Below, piece after piece: positions 36,503 to 44,600 of a stretch of 64,000 bases of DNA. Each line of letters begins with the position of its first letter. The stretch's first letter is position 1. This DNA is from Sphingobium sp. CCH11-B1. Lineage in GTDB: Bacteria > Pseudomonadota > Alphaproteobacteria > Sphingomonadales > Sphingomonadaceae. Below the pieces are notes generated by a model. That model ran no database searches and was not told where the DNA came from. It saw only the letters and a list, made by a program, of their open reading frames with translations. Both the position numbers and the translations under genes were made by a program. The stretch covers positions 62,001 through 126,000 of the forward strand of contig NZ_LSJY01000202.1 of the NCBI RefSeq assembly GCF_001556865.1, given 5' to 3'.

Positions 36503-38758
36503 TCACGGCTTTGCGCCTTCAGGATCGCCGACCATGACGCCCCGGCCATCCGTGGCCAGATAGACGCGGCCGAAGCGGCGCGGATCGCCGCTGATCATGC
36601 GCAGCCGTCCGCCCCATTGATGGGCATCGTGGTTGATTTTCTGCCACCGCGTTCCGCCGTCGATCGAGCGGAAAACGCCTTGCCTGCCCCGATCGGTGCC
36701 GATGGCGTAGAGTGTCGGCAACGGACTTCCCGGCGCGCCCTTCCCCAATCCGAAGCGCTGTATGGCAATGTTCCCGCCCGCCTTCGTCCAATGCTCCCCC
36801 GCGTCGATCGTCGAGTAGAGAGACGCGCCCAGCAACAGCCATAGTGCGCCCGCCCGATCAGGTACGGCGACCAGCGGATTGGGCGCTTCGCGTCCCCGCA
36901 CCCGCGCGGCGGATAGGTCGGCGGGCAAACCTTCGCCCTTGATCGGGCGAAAATTTCTGCCCCCATCGTCACTGCGCACGATCCGGTTTGTGGCGAAATC
37001 GATGGCGTAAAAGCGATCTGGATCCGCCTTGTCCGCCGTCACCCGGACACGCGAAGGCAGGCCTTCGACCGCCGTCCAGCTTTTCCCGCGGTCGCTGGTT
37101 CGGATAGGCGTGTCGGTTTCGACCAGGAAAATGTTCCCGTCCGCCGAAACGGTGATTGCCGCGTCGCCCGTCCGCTCCGGCGGCGGGGGCGCGCCCGGAC
37201 TGGACGATCCGGTCGGGACATGAAGCGGCATCCAGGTGCGAGCGCCATCGCGCGACCATGCCAGCGACGTATCGGGCACCACCGCCGCATGGGTATTGCC
37301 GCTCCGCACCAGGATGTCGGGCATACGCCCCGCATAATCGAGCGTGTTGGTGTTGGTCAGCATGGGATTTTGATGCACATGATCGGGCGACACCGTCAGG
37401 TCGTCATGCCGAAACCCGCCCAGATCGCCGAAGCCGGACACCAGCGGCGCGCCGCCGGTCGGGCTGACCAGCGTGATGACCGCAGTCTGTTCAACGCCGC
37501 GCGTCCATGGCGCCCATCGCACCTGGCCGGCCTTGCCAAATTCGCGAGTGGCATAGAGTGTCGCGCCGGTGACATAGGCGGCATGGTCATCGTCGAAGGG
37601 ATCGATCGCCAGCCCCGCAATCCAGTGGCCGAACTCGGCCTTCTTCTCGAAATTCAGAAAGGGCGTTTCGCTGACGTCCCGCACGCTGCGCGGCGCCATT
37701 TCGCTCCAGGTCCGTCCGGCATCGGCCGACCGCCATACGGTATCGCCGGGCGTGTAGCGATTGACCGTGCTGACCGCGATGACGTTCGGATCGCGCCGCG
37801 ATACGGCGACGCCCATATAGCCGCCGGGCACCACGGCGACACCCTTGAGAGGCGTCACGTCTGTCCAGCGATCCGACCGCGTATCGAACCGCCACACGGC
37901 TCCGCGCGTGATGCCGTTCGGGCCGATCGCGTCGCAATAGCTGATGGTCAAGACGCCATCACTGCCCAGCGCCGCCTTGACGGGCAACATATCGGCCGGC
38001 GGGCCACCCGGCAGGGCCTGCCACGTATCGCCGCCGTCGCGCGATCGGAACAGATGGGATTGCCCCGGATCGGCGCTGGCGACGAATATCGTGCCGCTGC
38101 GCGCGGGATCGAATAAGATGAATGACAGCCCCCCATGGGTCATCCTTGAGCGATCGGGAAGGCCGAGGCCGGGGAGCGGAAATCCATCGACCTTGTGCCA
38201 ATGCGCCCCGGCGTCCTGACTCTGCCAAAGCCCGTCGTGACGCGACCCGAAGAAGAGGCGACGGTTGTCGTTGGGATCGACGGCCAGTCGTTCGCCAAGG
38301 CCACGGCCATCCTCATTGCCGCCCATGGCGAAAGGCACATCCGTCCTTTTCCAATGTACTCCACGGTCGGCGGACCGGAAGATGGCGGCCGGTCCGCGCG
38401 CACTCATGCCCGCCGCCATATAGACCACCGCCCCATCTACAGGGTCGGGCGCTATGCTTTCGACGCCCATATAGCTGGATTGCGCTTCCCCGTCCTGCAA
38501 CGGAACCCATCGCTCTGTGTCCCAGCGATAAGCACCGCCCATGTCGGTACGCAGATAGGCAAGGCCCCGCTCCACCGGGCTAAACACGATGCCGGGTGCG
38601 AATCCGCCCCCACCCACCTTGACGTTGCGCCACTGATAGGCCGTGGCAGAGGCGTCGGCCCCCGTTTCGCGGGCATGGGCGATCGGGAAGATGGCGAGCG
38701 CCAAGGTCGCCATCGCCATGCCCATCAGAGCGATCGCATCACGCGCGGACCAAGCCAT
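36503..38758 (-). CDS. GH74 xyloglucanase/oligoxyloglucan hydrolase
   Basis: A 751-residue secreted enzyme. The ATG at 38758 (MAWSARDAIALMGMAMATLA) follows a GGAGGGTGG ribosome-binding site and begins a signal peptide. The protein is built of BNR/sortilin-like propeller repeats (FRSADRGVHWKR, LWQSQDAGAHWHKVDG, VWRSADAGRTWSEM, IRTSDRGKSWTAVEG, FRSIDGGTRWQKIN). The N-terminal LAYLRTDMGGAYRWD carries the Asp that is the GH74 catalytic residue region. It should cleave the xyloglucan backbone. It is divergent from a TonB receptor gene across a 270-bp region with two palindromes, forming a small xyloglucan-use locus. Confidence 0.87.
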   Translation of the reverse strand: MAWSARDAIALMGMAMATLALAIFPIAHARETGADASATAYQWRNVKVGGGGFAPGIVFSPVERGLAYLRTDMGGAYRWDTERWVPLQDGEAQSSYMGVESIAPDPVDGAVVYMAAGMSARGPAAIFRSADRGVHWKRTDVPFAMGGNEDGRGLGERLAVDPNDNRRLFFGSRHDGLWQSQDAGAHWHKVDGFPLPGLGLPDRSRMTHGGLSFILFDPARSGTIFVASADPGQSHLFRSRDGGDTWQALPGGPPADMLPVKAALGSDGVLTISYCDAIGPNGITRGAVWRFDTRSDRWTDVTPLKGVAVVPGGYMGVAVSRRDPNVIAVSTVNRYTPGDTVWRSADAGRTWSEMAPRSVRDVSETPFLNFEKKAEFGHWIAGLAIDPFDDDHAAYVTGATLYATREFGKAGQVRWAPWTRGVEQTAVITLVSPTGGAPLVSGFGDLGGFRHDDLTVSPDHVHQNPMLTNTNTLDYAGRMPDILVRSGNTHAAVVPDTSLAWSRDGARTWMPLHVPTGSSSPGAPPPPERTGDAAITVSADGNIFLVETDTPIRTSDRGKSWTAVEGLPSRVRVTADKADPDRFYAIDFATNRIVRSDDGGRNFRPIKGEGLPADLSAARVRGREAPNPLVAVPDRAGALWLLLGASLYSTIDAGEHWTKAGGNIAIQRFGLGKGAPGSPLPTLYAIGTDRGRQGVFRSIDGGTRWQKINHDAHQWGGRLRMISGDPRRFGRVYLATDGRGVMVGDPEGAKP

Positions 38759-38781
38759 ATTGCCGCCACCCTCCCTCATTA

Positions 38782-38797
38782 TGATATCGCTATCATG
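38782..38797. promoter_or_regulatory. Palindromic operator-like site, GH74 side
   Basis: ATGATATCGCTATCAT: perfect 6-base arms (ATGATA / TATCAT) around a 4-base centre, 24 bases upstream of the GH74 start. The form is typical of LacI-family operators. A related site lies at 38904 in the same divergent region. Confidence 0.55.
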
Positions 38798-38903
38798 ACC
38801 ATGCAGTGCATGTCGGGTCGTACCATCGATGACAGGGCTGTCAAACCAGATGCGCGACCGGGGTAGCCGCGACTAGCGGGCGGTATCGGAAGCGGTGCCC
38901 ATC

Positions 38904-38920
38904 ATGACAACGCTGGTCAT
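38904..38920. promoter_or_regulatory. Palindromic operator-like site, TonB receptor side
   Basis: ATGACAACGCTGGTCAT: perfect 5-base arms (ATGAC / GTCAT) in a 17-base site that shares 9 of its first 11 bases with the 38782 palindrome. It lies 109 bases upstream of the receptor start, so the two may bind the same regulator; no regulator gene is adjacent. Confidence 0.45.
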
Positions 38921-39028
38921 GCGCATGACGCCATCCTGTCATCAAAATGGAGTCAAACCGCCACGACATGCCGCTACCCGGCCGGCTGCGCGCATCGTGC
39001 GCGTGATGGATGTTGGGGATTTACACGC

Positions 39029-41611
39029 ATGAAGGCGACTCGTTTGACGGCCAGGACCGTTCGCTGGGCAATGCTCGCGGGCTCCGCACTCTCGCTGGGC
39101 ACGATGACGCAGGCGATGGCGCGGGACGAAGCGGCCGCGCCAGAAGTCGCAGCGGCCCCGGACGCCACGCCGGATGTCGGCTCGATCATCGTGACGGGGG
39201 CCAAGACGACGCGTTCCGCCACGGCGATATCGTCCGCCGAAATCCAGAAGATCCTGCCCGGCGTCGCGCCGCTGAAGGCGATCCAGACGCTGCCCGGCGT
39301 CCTCTACATTACGGCCGACCCCTGGGGGAATAACGAGCAGAACGCACAGATCTTCGTCCATGGCTTCGCCGGCAATCAGCTCGGCTACACGATGGACGGC
39401 ATCCCGCTGGGCGATCAGAGCTACGGCAATTACAACGGCCTGTCGCCGCAGCGCGCGGTGATTTCCGAAAATGTCGCCCGGGTCGTGGTGGCGACCGGCG
39501 CGGGCGATCTCGCCACGCCATCGAACAGCAACCTGGGCGGAACGGTCGAAACCTTCTCCTCCGATCCCGAACAGGCTTTCGGCGTCCGCGCCGCGCAGAC
39601 CGTCGGCAGCTACGACGCGTCGCGCACCTATCTGCGCATCGACAGCGGTGACATCGGCGGCGGCAATGCCGCCTATATCTCCGGCGTGCGGCAGCGCGCC
39701 CGCGCCTGGGACTTCAACGGCGTCCAGAAAGGGTGGCAGGCGAACGCAAAGTTCGTGCATGACGACACAGCGGGCAAGCTGACGCTCTATTTCGACTATA
39801 ATGACATGACGCAGCCCAATGAGGACGCGACGGTGTTCTTCAAGCCTTCGGCCGGCGGTACCGCTACCGCCGTTCAGCGCTTCACGCCCTATACCAAGCC
39901 CTTCTTCTATCCCGACTTCGACGGCTACCGCACCCGCTATCTGACGGCGCAGGGCAACAGCCCGGCGGCGGAGGGCAGCAATTATCGCAACTATTATTCC
40001 GATGCGCAGCGCACCGACTATCTCGCCTATGCGCGGTATGACGCCCGCCTGTCGGACAGGATCACCTGGTCGACCACGGGCTATTATCACCATAATGACG
40101 GCGCAGGCGTCGTTGCCGGTCCGCTCGGTCAGTCGATCACGACCGCGCAGCCCTATCTCGACCCCAACTATGCCAGCCTGCCGACCAACTGCCGTTTCGC
40201 GGCGAACGGCAATGGCGTCAGGCCAGCCGCCTGCACCGCCCTTACCGATGCGCAGGCGGCGGTAGCCGGGGCGGCGCTGGTTGCGGCGACCGGCGGTTCC
40301 GGGCTCATCACCCGCACCACCGAATATCGTATCGACCGCGAAGGCGTGATCTCCTCCGTCAGCGTGGACGCAGGACCGCACAAGATCGAATTCGGCGGAT
40401 GGTTCGAACATAACAGCACGACCCAGTGGCGGCGCTGGTATGCGGTGCCGGTCGGCAATCCGGCGATCAGCACCCCCTATATCCGTCCGCGCGACGTGCT
40501 GGAACCGCTGTTCACGCAATATCAGGGCGAAGCGCGGATCAACCAGCTGCAACTCCATATCCAGGATACATGGCAGGTCACCGATCGCCTGCTCGTTCAG
40601 GGCGGTTTCAAGACCAGCGCGCAATGGGCGAGCGGCCGCTACCCCGTGCAGCCGCGGCTGGGCTCGCTAGGCGGAACCACCGCACTGCCCGAAGGCAAGA
40701 TCAACACGAAGAACTGGTTCCTGCCGGCGCTTGGCGCCACCTACGACTTCAACGGGCATGAGCAGGTCTATTTCAACGTCCAGAAGAATCTGCGGCAGTA
40801 TCAGGCCTATCTGGCGGGCGGCGGCGGCCCCTGGTTCACCGGCAGCCAGGCCGCGTTCGACGCCTTCGCCGATCAGGGCAAGCCCGAAACCAGCTGGACA
40901 TACGAGGCCGGGCTTCGCACCAATCGCAGCCTCGGCAACGGCGTGACGCTCCAGGGGCAGGTCAACTATTATCATGTCGATTTCAGCAACCGCCTGCTTG
41001 CGATCCCGACCAATCCTGGCGGCATCGCGGGCAGCGGCATCACCGGCGGCACATCGACGCTGGTCAATGTCGGCGACGTGAAGACCAACGGCGTCGACGC
41101 GGCGTTCACGCTCCGCCTCGGCAACATCGCCTCGCTCTACAACGCCGTTTCCTATAATCTGTCCAAATATCGCAACGATTATACCTCGACGGCGCAGGGT
41201 ATCGGCGCTGCCACCGACAGCTGCATTGGCGGCTATCTCGTCACGGGCGGCGTGGTGCCCACCTGCGGCAAGCAACTGCCCGGCACGCCCAAGTGGATGA
41301 ACAAGACGGTCGCCACCCTGAACCTCGGCCCGGTCGAGGTGCAGGCGATCGGCGATTATGTCGGCCGCCGCTTCGCCACCTTCACCAACGATGCCAGCGT
41401 CTCCTCCTACTTCCTGACATCGCTGCGGGTCGCGGCGCGGGTGCCGGACAATATCCTGCCGCTGCAGAAGGTGGAGCTTGCGCTGAACGTCACGAACCTC
41501 ACGGACAAGAAAGGCGTATCGACCCTTTCGATCGGATCGGCCACGAACAGCTATTCGGCCTATCCCATCCCGCCGCGCCAGTGGTTCCTGACCCTTTCTG
41601 CGGCCTACTGA
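39029..41611 (+). CDS. TonB-dependent receptor (probable xyloglucan-oligosaccharide uptake)
   Basis: An 860-residue outer-membrane receptor. The signal peptide is RTVRWAMLAGSALSLGTMTQ followed by AMA. The TonB box is VGSIIVTGAKTTRSAT, and the plug has LPGVAPLKAIQTLPGVLYIT and QIFVHGFAGNQLGYTMDGIP. The barrel ends in WFLTLSAAY. It is divergent from GH74, which suggests uptake of xyloglucan fragments; the plug pattern is that of the general TonB receptor family, so the substrate is inferred only from the neighbour. A GC-rich hairpin (41635-41664) follows the stop. Confidence 0.9.
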   Translation: MKATRLTARTVRWAMLAGSALSLGTMTQAMARDEAAAPEVAAAPDATPDVGSIIVTGAKTTRSATAISSAEIQKILPGVAPLKAIQTLPGVLYITADPWGNNEQNAQIFVHGFAGNQLGYTMDGIPLGDQSYGNYNGLSPQRAVISENVARVVVATGAGDLATPSNSNLGGTVETFSSDPEQAFGVRAAQTVGSYDASRTYLRIDSGDIGGGNAAYISGVRQRARAWDFNGVQKGWQANAKFVHDDTAGKLTLYFDYNDMTQPNEDATVFFKPSAGGTATAVQRFTPYTKPFFYPDFDGYRTRYLTAQGNSPAAEGSNYRNYYSDAQRTDYLAYARYDARLSDRITWSTTGYYHHNDGAGVVAGPLGQSITTAQPYLDPNYASLPTNCRFAANGNGVRPAACTALTDAQAAVAGAALVAATGGSGLITRTTEYRIDREGVISSVSVDAGPHKIEFGGWFEHNSTTQWRRWYAVPVGNPAISTPYIRPRDVLEPLFTQYQGEARINQLQLHIQDTWQVTDRLLVQGGFKTSAQWASGRYPVQPRLGSLGGTTALPEGKINTKNWFLPALGATYDFNGHEQVYFNVQKNLRQYQAYLAGGGGPWFTGSQAAFDAFADQGKPETSWTYEAGLRTNRSLGNGVTLQGQVNYYHVDFSNRLLAIPTNPGGIAGSGITGGTSTLVNVGDVKTNGVDAAFTLRLGNIASLYNAVSYNLSKYRNDYTSTAQGIGAATDSCIGGYLVTGGVVPTCGKQLPGTPKWMNKTVATLNLGPVEVQAIGDYVGRRFATFTNDASVSSYFLTSLRVAARVPDNILPLQKVELALNVTNLTDKKGVSTLSIGSATNSYSAYPIPPRQWFLTLSAAY

Positions 41612-41992
41612 TCGGCCAGCGACAAGAATGGTGCGGCAGGGGGACGGCCAGGCGTCCTCCTGCCCCCCGCTCGCGGACGCCTATCCAATTTTCGCGTGAC
41701 AATGCCGCCCGTTTCCCCTAAGGGCGCGCCAGCAGACCGGCGGCCACCCGCTACCGGTCTTCCGTCCGAGACAGTCGGTGAAGGGAATATGCCCTTCTTA
41801 ATTTCCGGCCTAGACGGGGAAAAGTTCTTTGCCGGGTCGGCCGTTGCGCCGGTTCGGGTCTGCCTGTTTCCCATTGAGGACGGGCCAGTCGATCTCTCCC
41901 CTTCGGACCCTAGTGCCCCATGCCATCTGGCGTGGGTTTAGTCGTCCGCGCAAGGCTTCATGCCCCATGCGGACATGAAGTGGAGTAATGGC
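41612..41992 (+). promoter_or_regulatory. rplJ leader region with two hairpins (putative L10 autoregulatory leader)
   Basis: No gene is seen here. After a GC-rich hairpin at 41635-41664, the part nearest rplJ has two stems. CCCATGCC/GGCGTGGG (41917-41924 with 41929-41936, one G-T pair) is followed by TTTA. CTTCATG/CATGAAG (41956-41962 with 41974-41980) ends just before the GGAG ribosome-binding site. This is where the L10-L7/L12 complex represses its own mRNA in many bacteria. Direct similarity to the known L10 leader was not established. Confidence 0.4.
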
Positions 41993-42508
41993 ATGGATCG
42001 TAATCAGAAAGCTGAGGTCGTTTCCGCGCTGAACGCAGAGCTGGCAGAAGTTGGCGTGGTCGTCGTGACCCGCAACCTTGGCATGACGGTCGCCCAGTCG
42101 ACCGTCCTGCGCCAGAAGATGCGCGAAGCAGGAGCGTCCTACAAGGTTACGAAGAATCGCCTCGCCCGCATCGCCCTTGATGGCACCGCCTATACCGGCC
42201 TCAGCGACCTGCTGACCGGTCCGGTCGGCCTCGCCACCTCGGCCGATCCGGTCGCCGCCGCCAAGGTTGCGATCGATTTCGCCAAGACCAACGACAAGCT
42301 TGAGATCGTTGGCGGCGCGATGGGCGAAGTGCTGCTCGATGCGGAGGGCGTGAAGGCCCTGGCGTCGATGCCGTCGCTGGATGAACTGCGTGCGAAGCTG
42401 CTCGGCCTTCTGGTCGCCCCGGCTACCAAGCTCGCGACCGTCACCCAGGCACCGGCTGCGCAGCTTGCGCGCGTCTTCAACGCCTATGCGGAGAAGGAAG
42501 CGGCGTAA
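41993..42508 (+). CDS. rplJ: 50S ribosomal protein L10
   Basis: A 171-residue protein starting MDRNQKAEVVSALNAELAEV with GGAG 8 bases upstream; a longer in-frame start at 41960 is rejected because L10 begins here. The N-terminal domain has ARIALDGTAYTGLSDLLTGP and binds 23S rRNA. The C-terminal helix (KLATVTQAPAAQLARVFNAY) carries the L7/L12 dimers of the ribosomal stalk. It is followed 69 bp later by rplL. The usual upstream partners rplK-rplA are absent; a TonB receptor gene precedes it. Confidence 0.97.
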   Translation: MDRNQKAEVVSALNAELAEVGVVVVTRNLGMTVAQSTVLRQKMREAGASYKVTKNRLARIALDGTAYTGLSDLLTGPVGLATSADPVAAAKVAIDFAKTNDKLEIVGGAMGEVLLDAEGVKALASMPSLDELRAKLLGLLVAPATKLATVTQAPAAQLARVFNAYAEKEAA

Positions 42509-42577
42509 GCCTTTTCCGACCCGATTTTTTGACCCTCATCTGACGGGGCATTCCGCCCCAAACAAGGAATTGAACAC

Positions 42578-42955
42578 ATGGCAGACATCAACGCTCTGGT
42601 CGATCAGCTTTCGGCCCTCACCGTCCTCGAAGCCGCTGAGCTCTCCAAGGCTCTGGAAGAAAAGTGGGGCGTTTCGGCCGCCGCAGCTGTGGCTGTCGCC
42701 GCTCCCGCCGGTGGCGCCCCGGCTGCTGCCGCTGAAGAAGTGAAGGACGAATTCGACGTCGTCCTGACCGGCGACGGCGGCAAGAAGATCAACGTCATCA
42801 AGGAAGTCCGCGCTATCACTGGCCTGGGTCTGACCGAAGCCAAGGCGCTGGTCGAAGGCGCGCCGAAGGCCGTCAAGGAAGGCGTGAACAAGGAAGAAGC
42901 CGAAAAGCTGAAGAAGCAGCTGGAAGAAGCCGGCGCGACCGTCGAGCTGAAGTAA
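42578..42955 (+). CDS. rplL: 50S ribosomal protein L7/L12
   Basis: A 125-residue stalk protein. The N-terminal dimerisation domain ([20 protein letters not shown]), an Ala/Pro/Gly-rich hinge (about residues 38-52) and the C-terminal factor-binding domain ([20 protein letters not shown], then [20 protein letters not shown]) are all standard. It recruits and stimulates the translational GTPases. A strong terminator follows at 43018. rpoB, which usually comes next, is not present here. Confidence 0.98.
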   Translation: MADINALVDQLSALTVLEAAELSKALEEKWGVSAAAAVAVAAPAGGAPAAAAEEVKDEFDVVLTGDGGKKINVIKEVRAITGLGLTEAKALVEGAPKAVKEGVNKEEAEKLKKQLEEAGATVELK

Positions 42956-43017
42956 TCGGAAAGCGGCCCTGGCGCGCATCCGCCGGGGCTGACCGATCCG
43001 GTCCAGCCGGAAAAGAG

Positions 43018-43048
43018 AAGGGCGGCGCCGCATGGCGACCGCCCTTTT
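43018..43048 (+). terminator. Rho-independent terminator after rplL
   Basis: An 8-bp stem AAGGGCGG (43018-43025) / CCGCCCTT (43039-43046) with a 13-base loop and T4 at 43045-43048. It lies 62 bases after rplL and just before the end of the convergent ppx gene, so it may work for both strands. Confidence 0.85.
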
Positions 43049-43073
43049 CCTTTGCGCGCCGTGGACGGCCGCC

Positions 43074-44594
43074 TCAGCCGGCGGCGATCAGCTGGTACCG
43101 GACGCCCAGCGCCTGGGCGATGGCACGCAGCCGGCGTTCGACCACCTCTCCATAAAGTTTTGCATCGTCGCCACGCAGATAGAGATCGACCCGGTCGCCG
43201 TGCCGCTCAAGCCGGGAATGAGTGAGCGGCACTTCCACCCCGCCCGACAGCCGCTGGGCAAGGCGAATCGCAAGGCCCCACAGCATCGCGCGGCGCAATA
43301 TATCGGGCGTGGCGAGCCGCTCGACCCCGGCGGGCGTCGACAGCCCCCCGCCGAAATGGGTATGCAGCGCCTGGCCCAGCATCGCCCGTTCGCAGGCGGT
43401 GATGCCCACCCAGTTGCTGTGCAGCGCGATCTCCACGCCCCGCTCCGCGCGAAAATCCGGGTTGGCGCGCCAGCCCACATCGGCCAGCAGGCACGCGGCG
43501 CGGCGGATGCGGCGCATCGGCGGGGCATCATCGGGAAAGAGCGGCGCGATCCATTTGTCGATCCGGTCGCCATGGCCGCGAAAGCGCGCCTGTGCCTCCC
43601 CTTCCGCCTCGGCCGCGACCAGCAGCGGATCGTGCCCCCGAATGTCCTCGGGCAACGCCTCGTACAGCAATCCTTCCCGCAATCCGTAAGCGGACACGAC
43701 CAGCCGGCTGGATTTCAACTGCCGCACGACGACGGACAGCAGCGCCGCTGCGTCCGGCAATGTGGGCACGCGCGATCCGGTCATCGCCGGGATCTGCTTC
43801 AGCCGCGCCTTGTCGACATGGCTGACGATGCGGGTCAACTGCTCGGCCCGCGCGGCGGTCATCTCATATTGGTGGACGACGGGCAGCGGAAATTCGGTCA
43901 GCTGCATGTCGAACCGGGCGAGCGCGCGCCACGATCCACCGACCAGGTAGAAGGGCAGGCCCGGCTCCGGCCGCCAGCCCGCCTTGTCCAGCATCTTGAC
44001 GACCTGCCGCTCCAGCGCGCGCGGCCCCTTCTCGCGTATCTGCGGCAGGCGCAGCACGCCAAGCGGCAGGGATATGGTCTGCTCGACCGCGCCGTCCCGC
44101 ACTCGCGCCAGTTCCAGGCTGCCGCCTCCCAGATCGCCGACGATGCCGTCCGCGCCCGGTATGCCGGACAGTACGCCCATCGCCGCGCCAATCGCTTCCT
44201 GCGCCCCGGACAGCAGTTCGACGGTCAGCCCCATCTCCGCCGCGCGCGCGATGAAGTCGCCGCCGTTGGTCGCGTCCCGCACCGCCGCCGTCGCCACGCA
44301 GCGTATGTCGGCTACCTTCATCGCGCGGCACAGATGGGCGAAGCGCGCCACGGCACTCAGGCCCCGCTCCATCGCCTCCGGCTCGATCGCCCCGGTCTTC
44401 GCCAGCGACGCGCCCAGCCCCGCCATCACCTTTTCGTTGAAAAGGATGAAAGGGATGCGCCGTGGCCCGTCATAAACGACCAGGCGGACGCTGTTCGAAC
44501 CGATGTCGATGATGGCGGTGCGGGCATGCGCGGGTTCGGGCGATGTCGCCATCTGTTCGGCAACGGCCCGGACGCGGCGCAGCATGGAGTTCAT
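43074..44594 (-). CDS. ppx: Exopolyphosphatase/guanosine pentaphosphatase family protein
   Basis: A 506-residue Ppx/GppA enzyme that releases phosphate from polyphosphate ends. The actin-like ATPase fold shows AIIDIGSNSVRLVVYDG near residue 26 and GIVGDLGGGSLELARV near 150 (phosphate-binding loops), with EAIGAAMGVLSG before the second loop. The C-terminal part is an HD-like helical domain. It starts 6 bp after ppk, so the two enzymes of polyphosphate synthesis and breakdown are cotranscribed. Ppx and GppA cannot be separated with certainty from sequence; pairing with ppk favours Ppx. Confidence 0.93.
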   Translation of the reverse strand: MNSMLRRVRAVAEQMATSPEPAHARTAIIDIGSNSVRLVVYDGPRRIPFILFNEKVMAGLGASLAKTGAIEPEAMERGLSAVARFAHLCRAMKVADIRCVATAAVRDATNGGDFIARAAEMGLTVELLSGAQEAIGAAMGVLSGIPGADGIVGDLGGGSLELARVRDGAVEQTISLPLGVLRLPQIREKGPRALERQVVKMLDKAGWRPEPGLPFYLVGGSWRALARFDMQLTEFPLPVVHQYEMTAARAEQLTRIVSHVDKARLKQIPAMTGSRVPTLPDAAALLSVVVRQLKSSRLVVSAYGLREGLLYEALPEDIRGHDPLLVAAEAEGEAQARFRGHGDRIDKWIAPLFPDDAPPMRRIRRAACLLADVGWRANPDFRAERGVEIALHSNWVGITACERAMLGQALHTHFGGGLSTPAGVERLATPDILRRAMLWGLAIRLAQRLSGGVEVPLTHSRLERHGDRVDLYLRGDDAKLYGEVVERRLRAIAQALGVRYQLIAAG

Positions 44595-44600
44595 GGCGGC

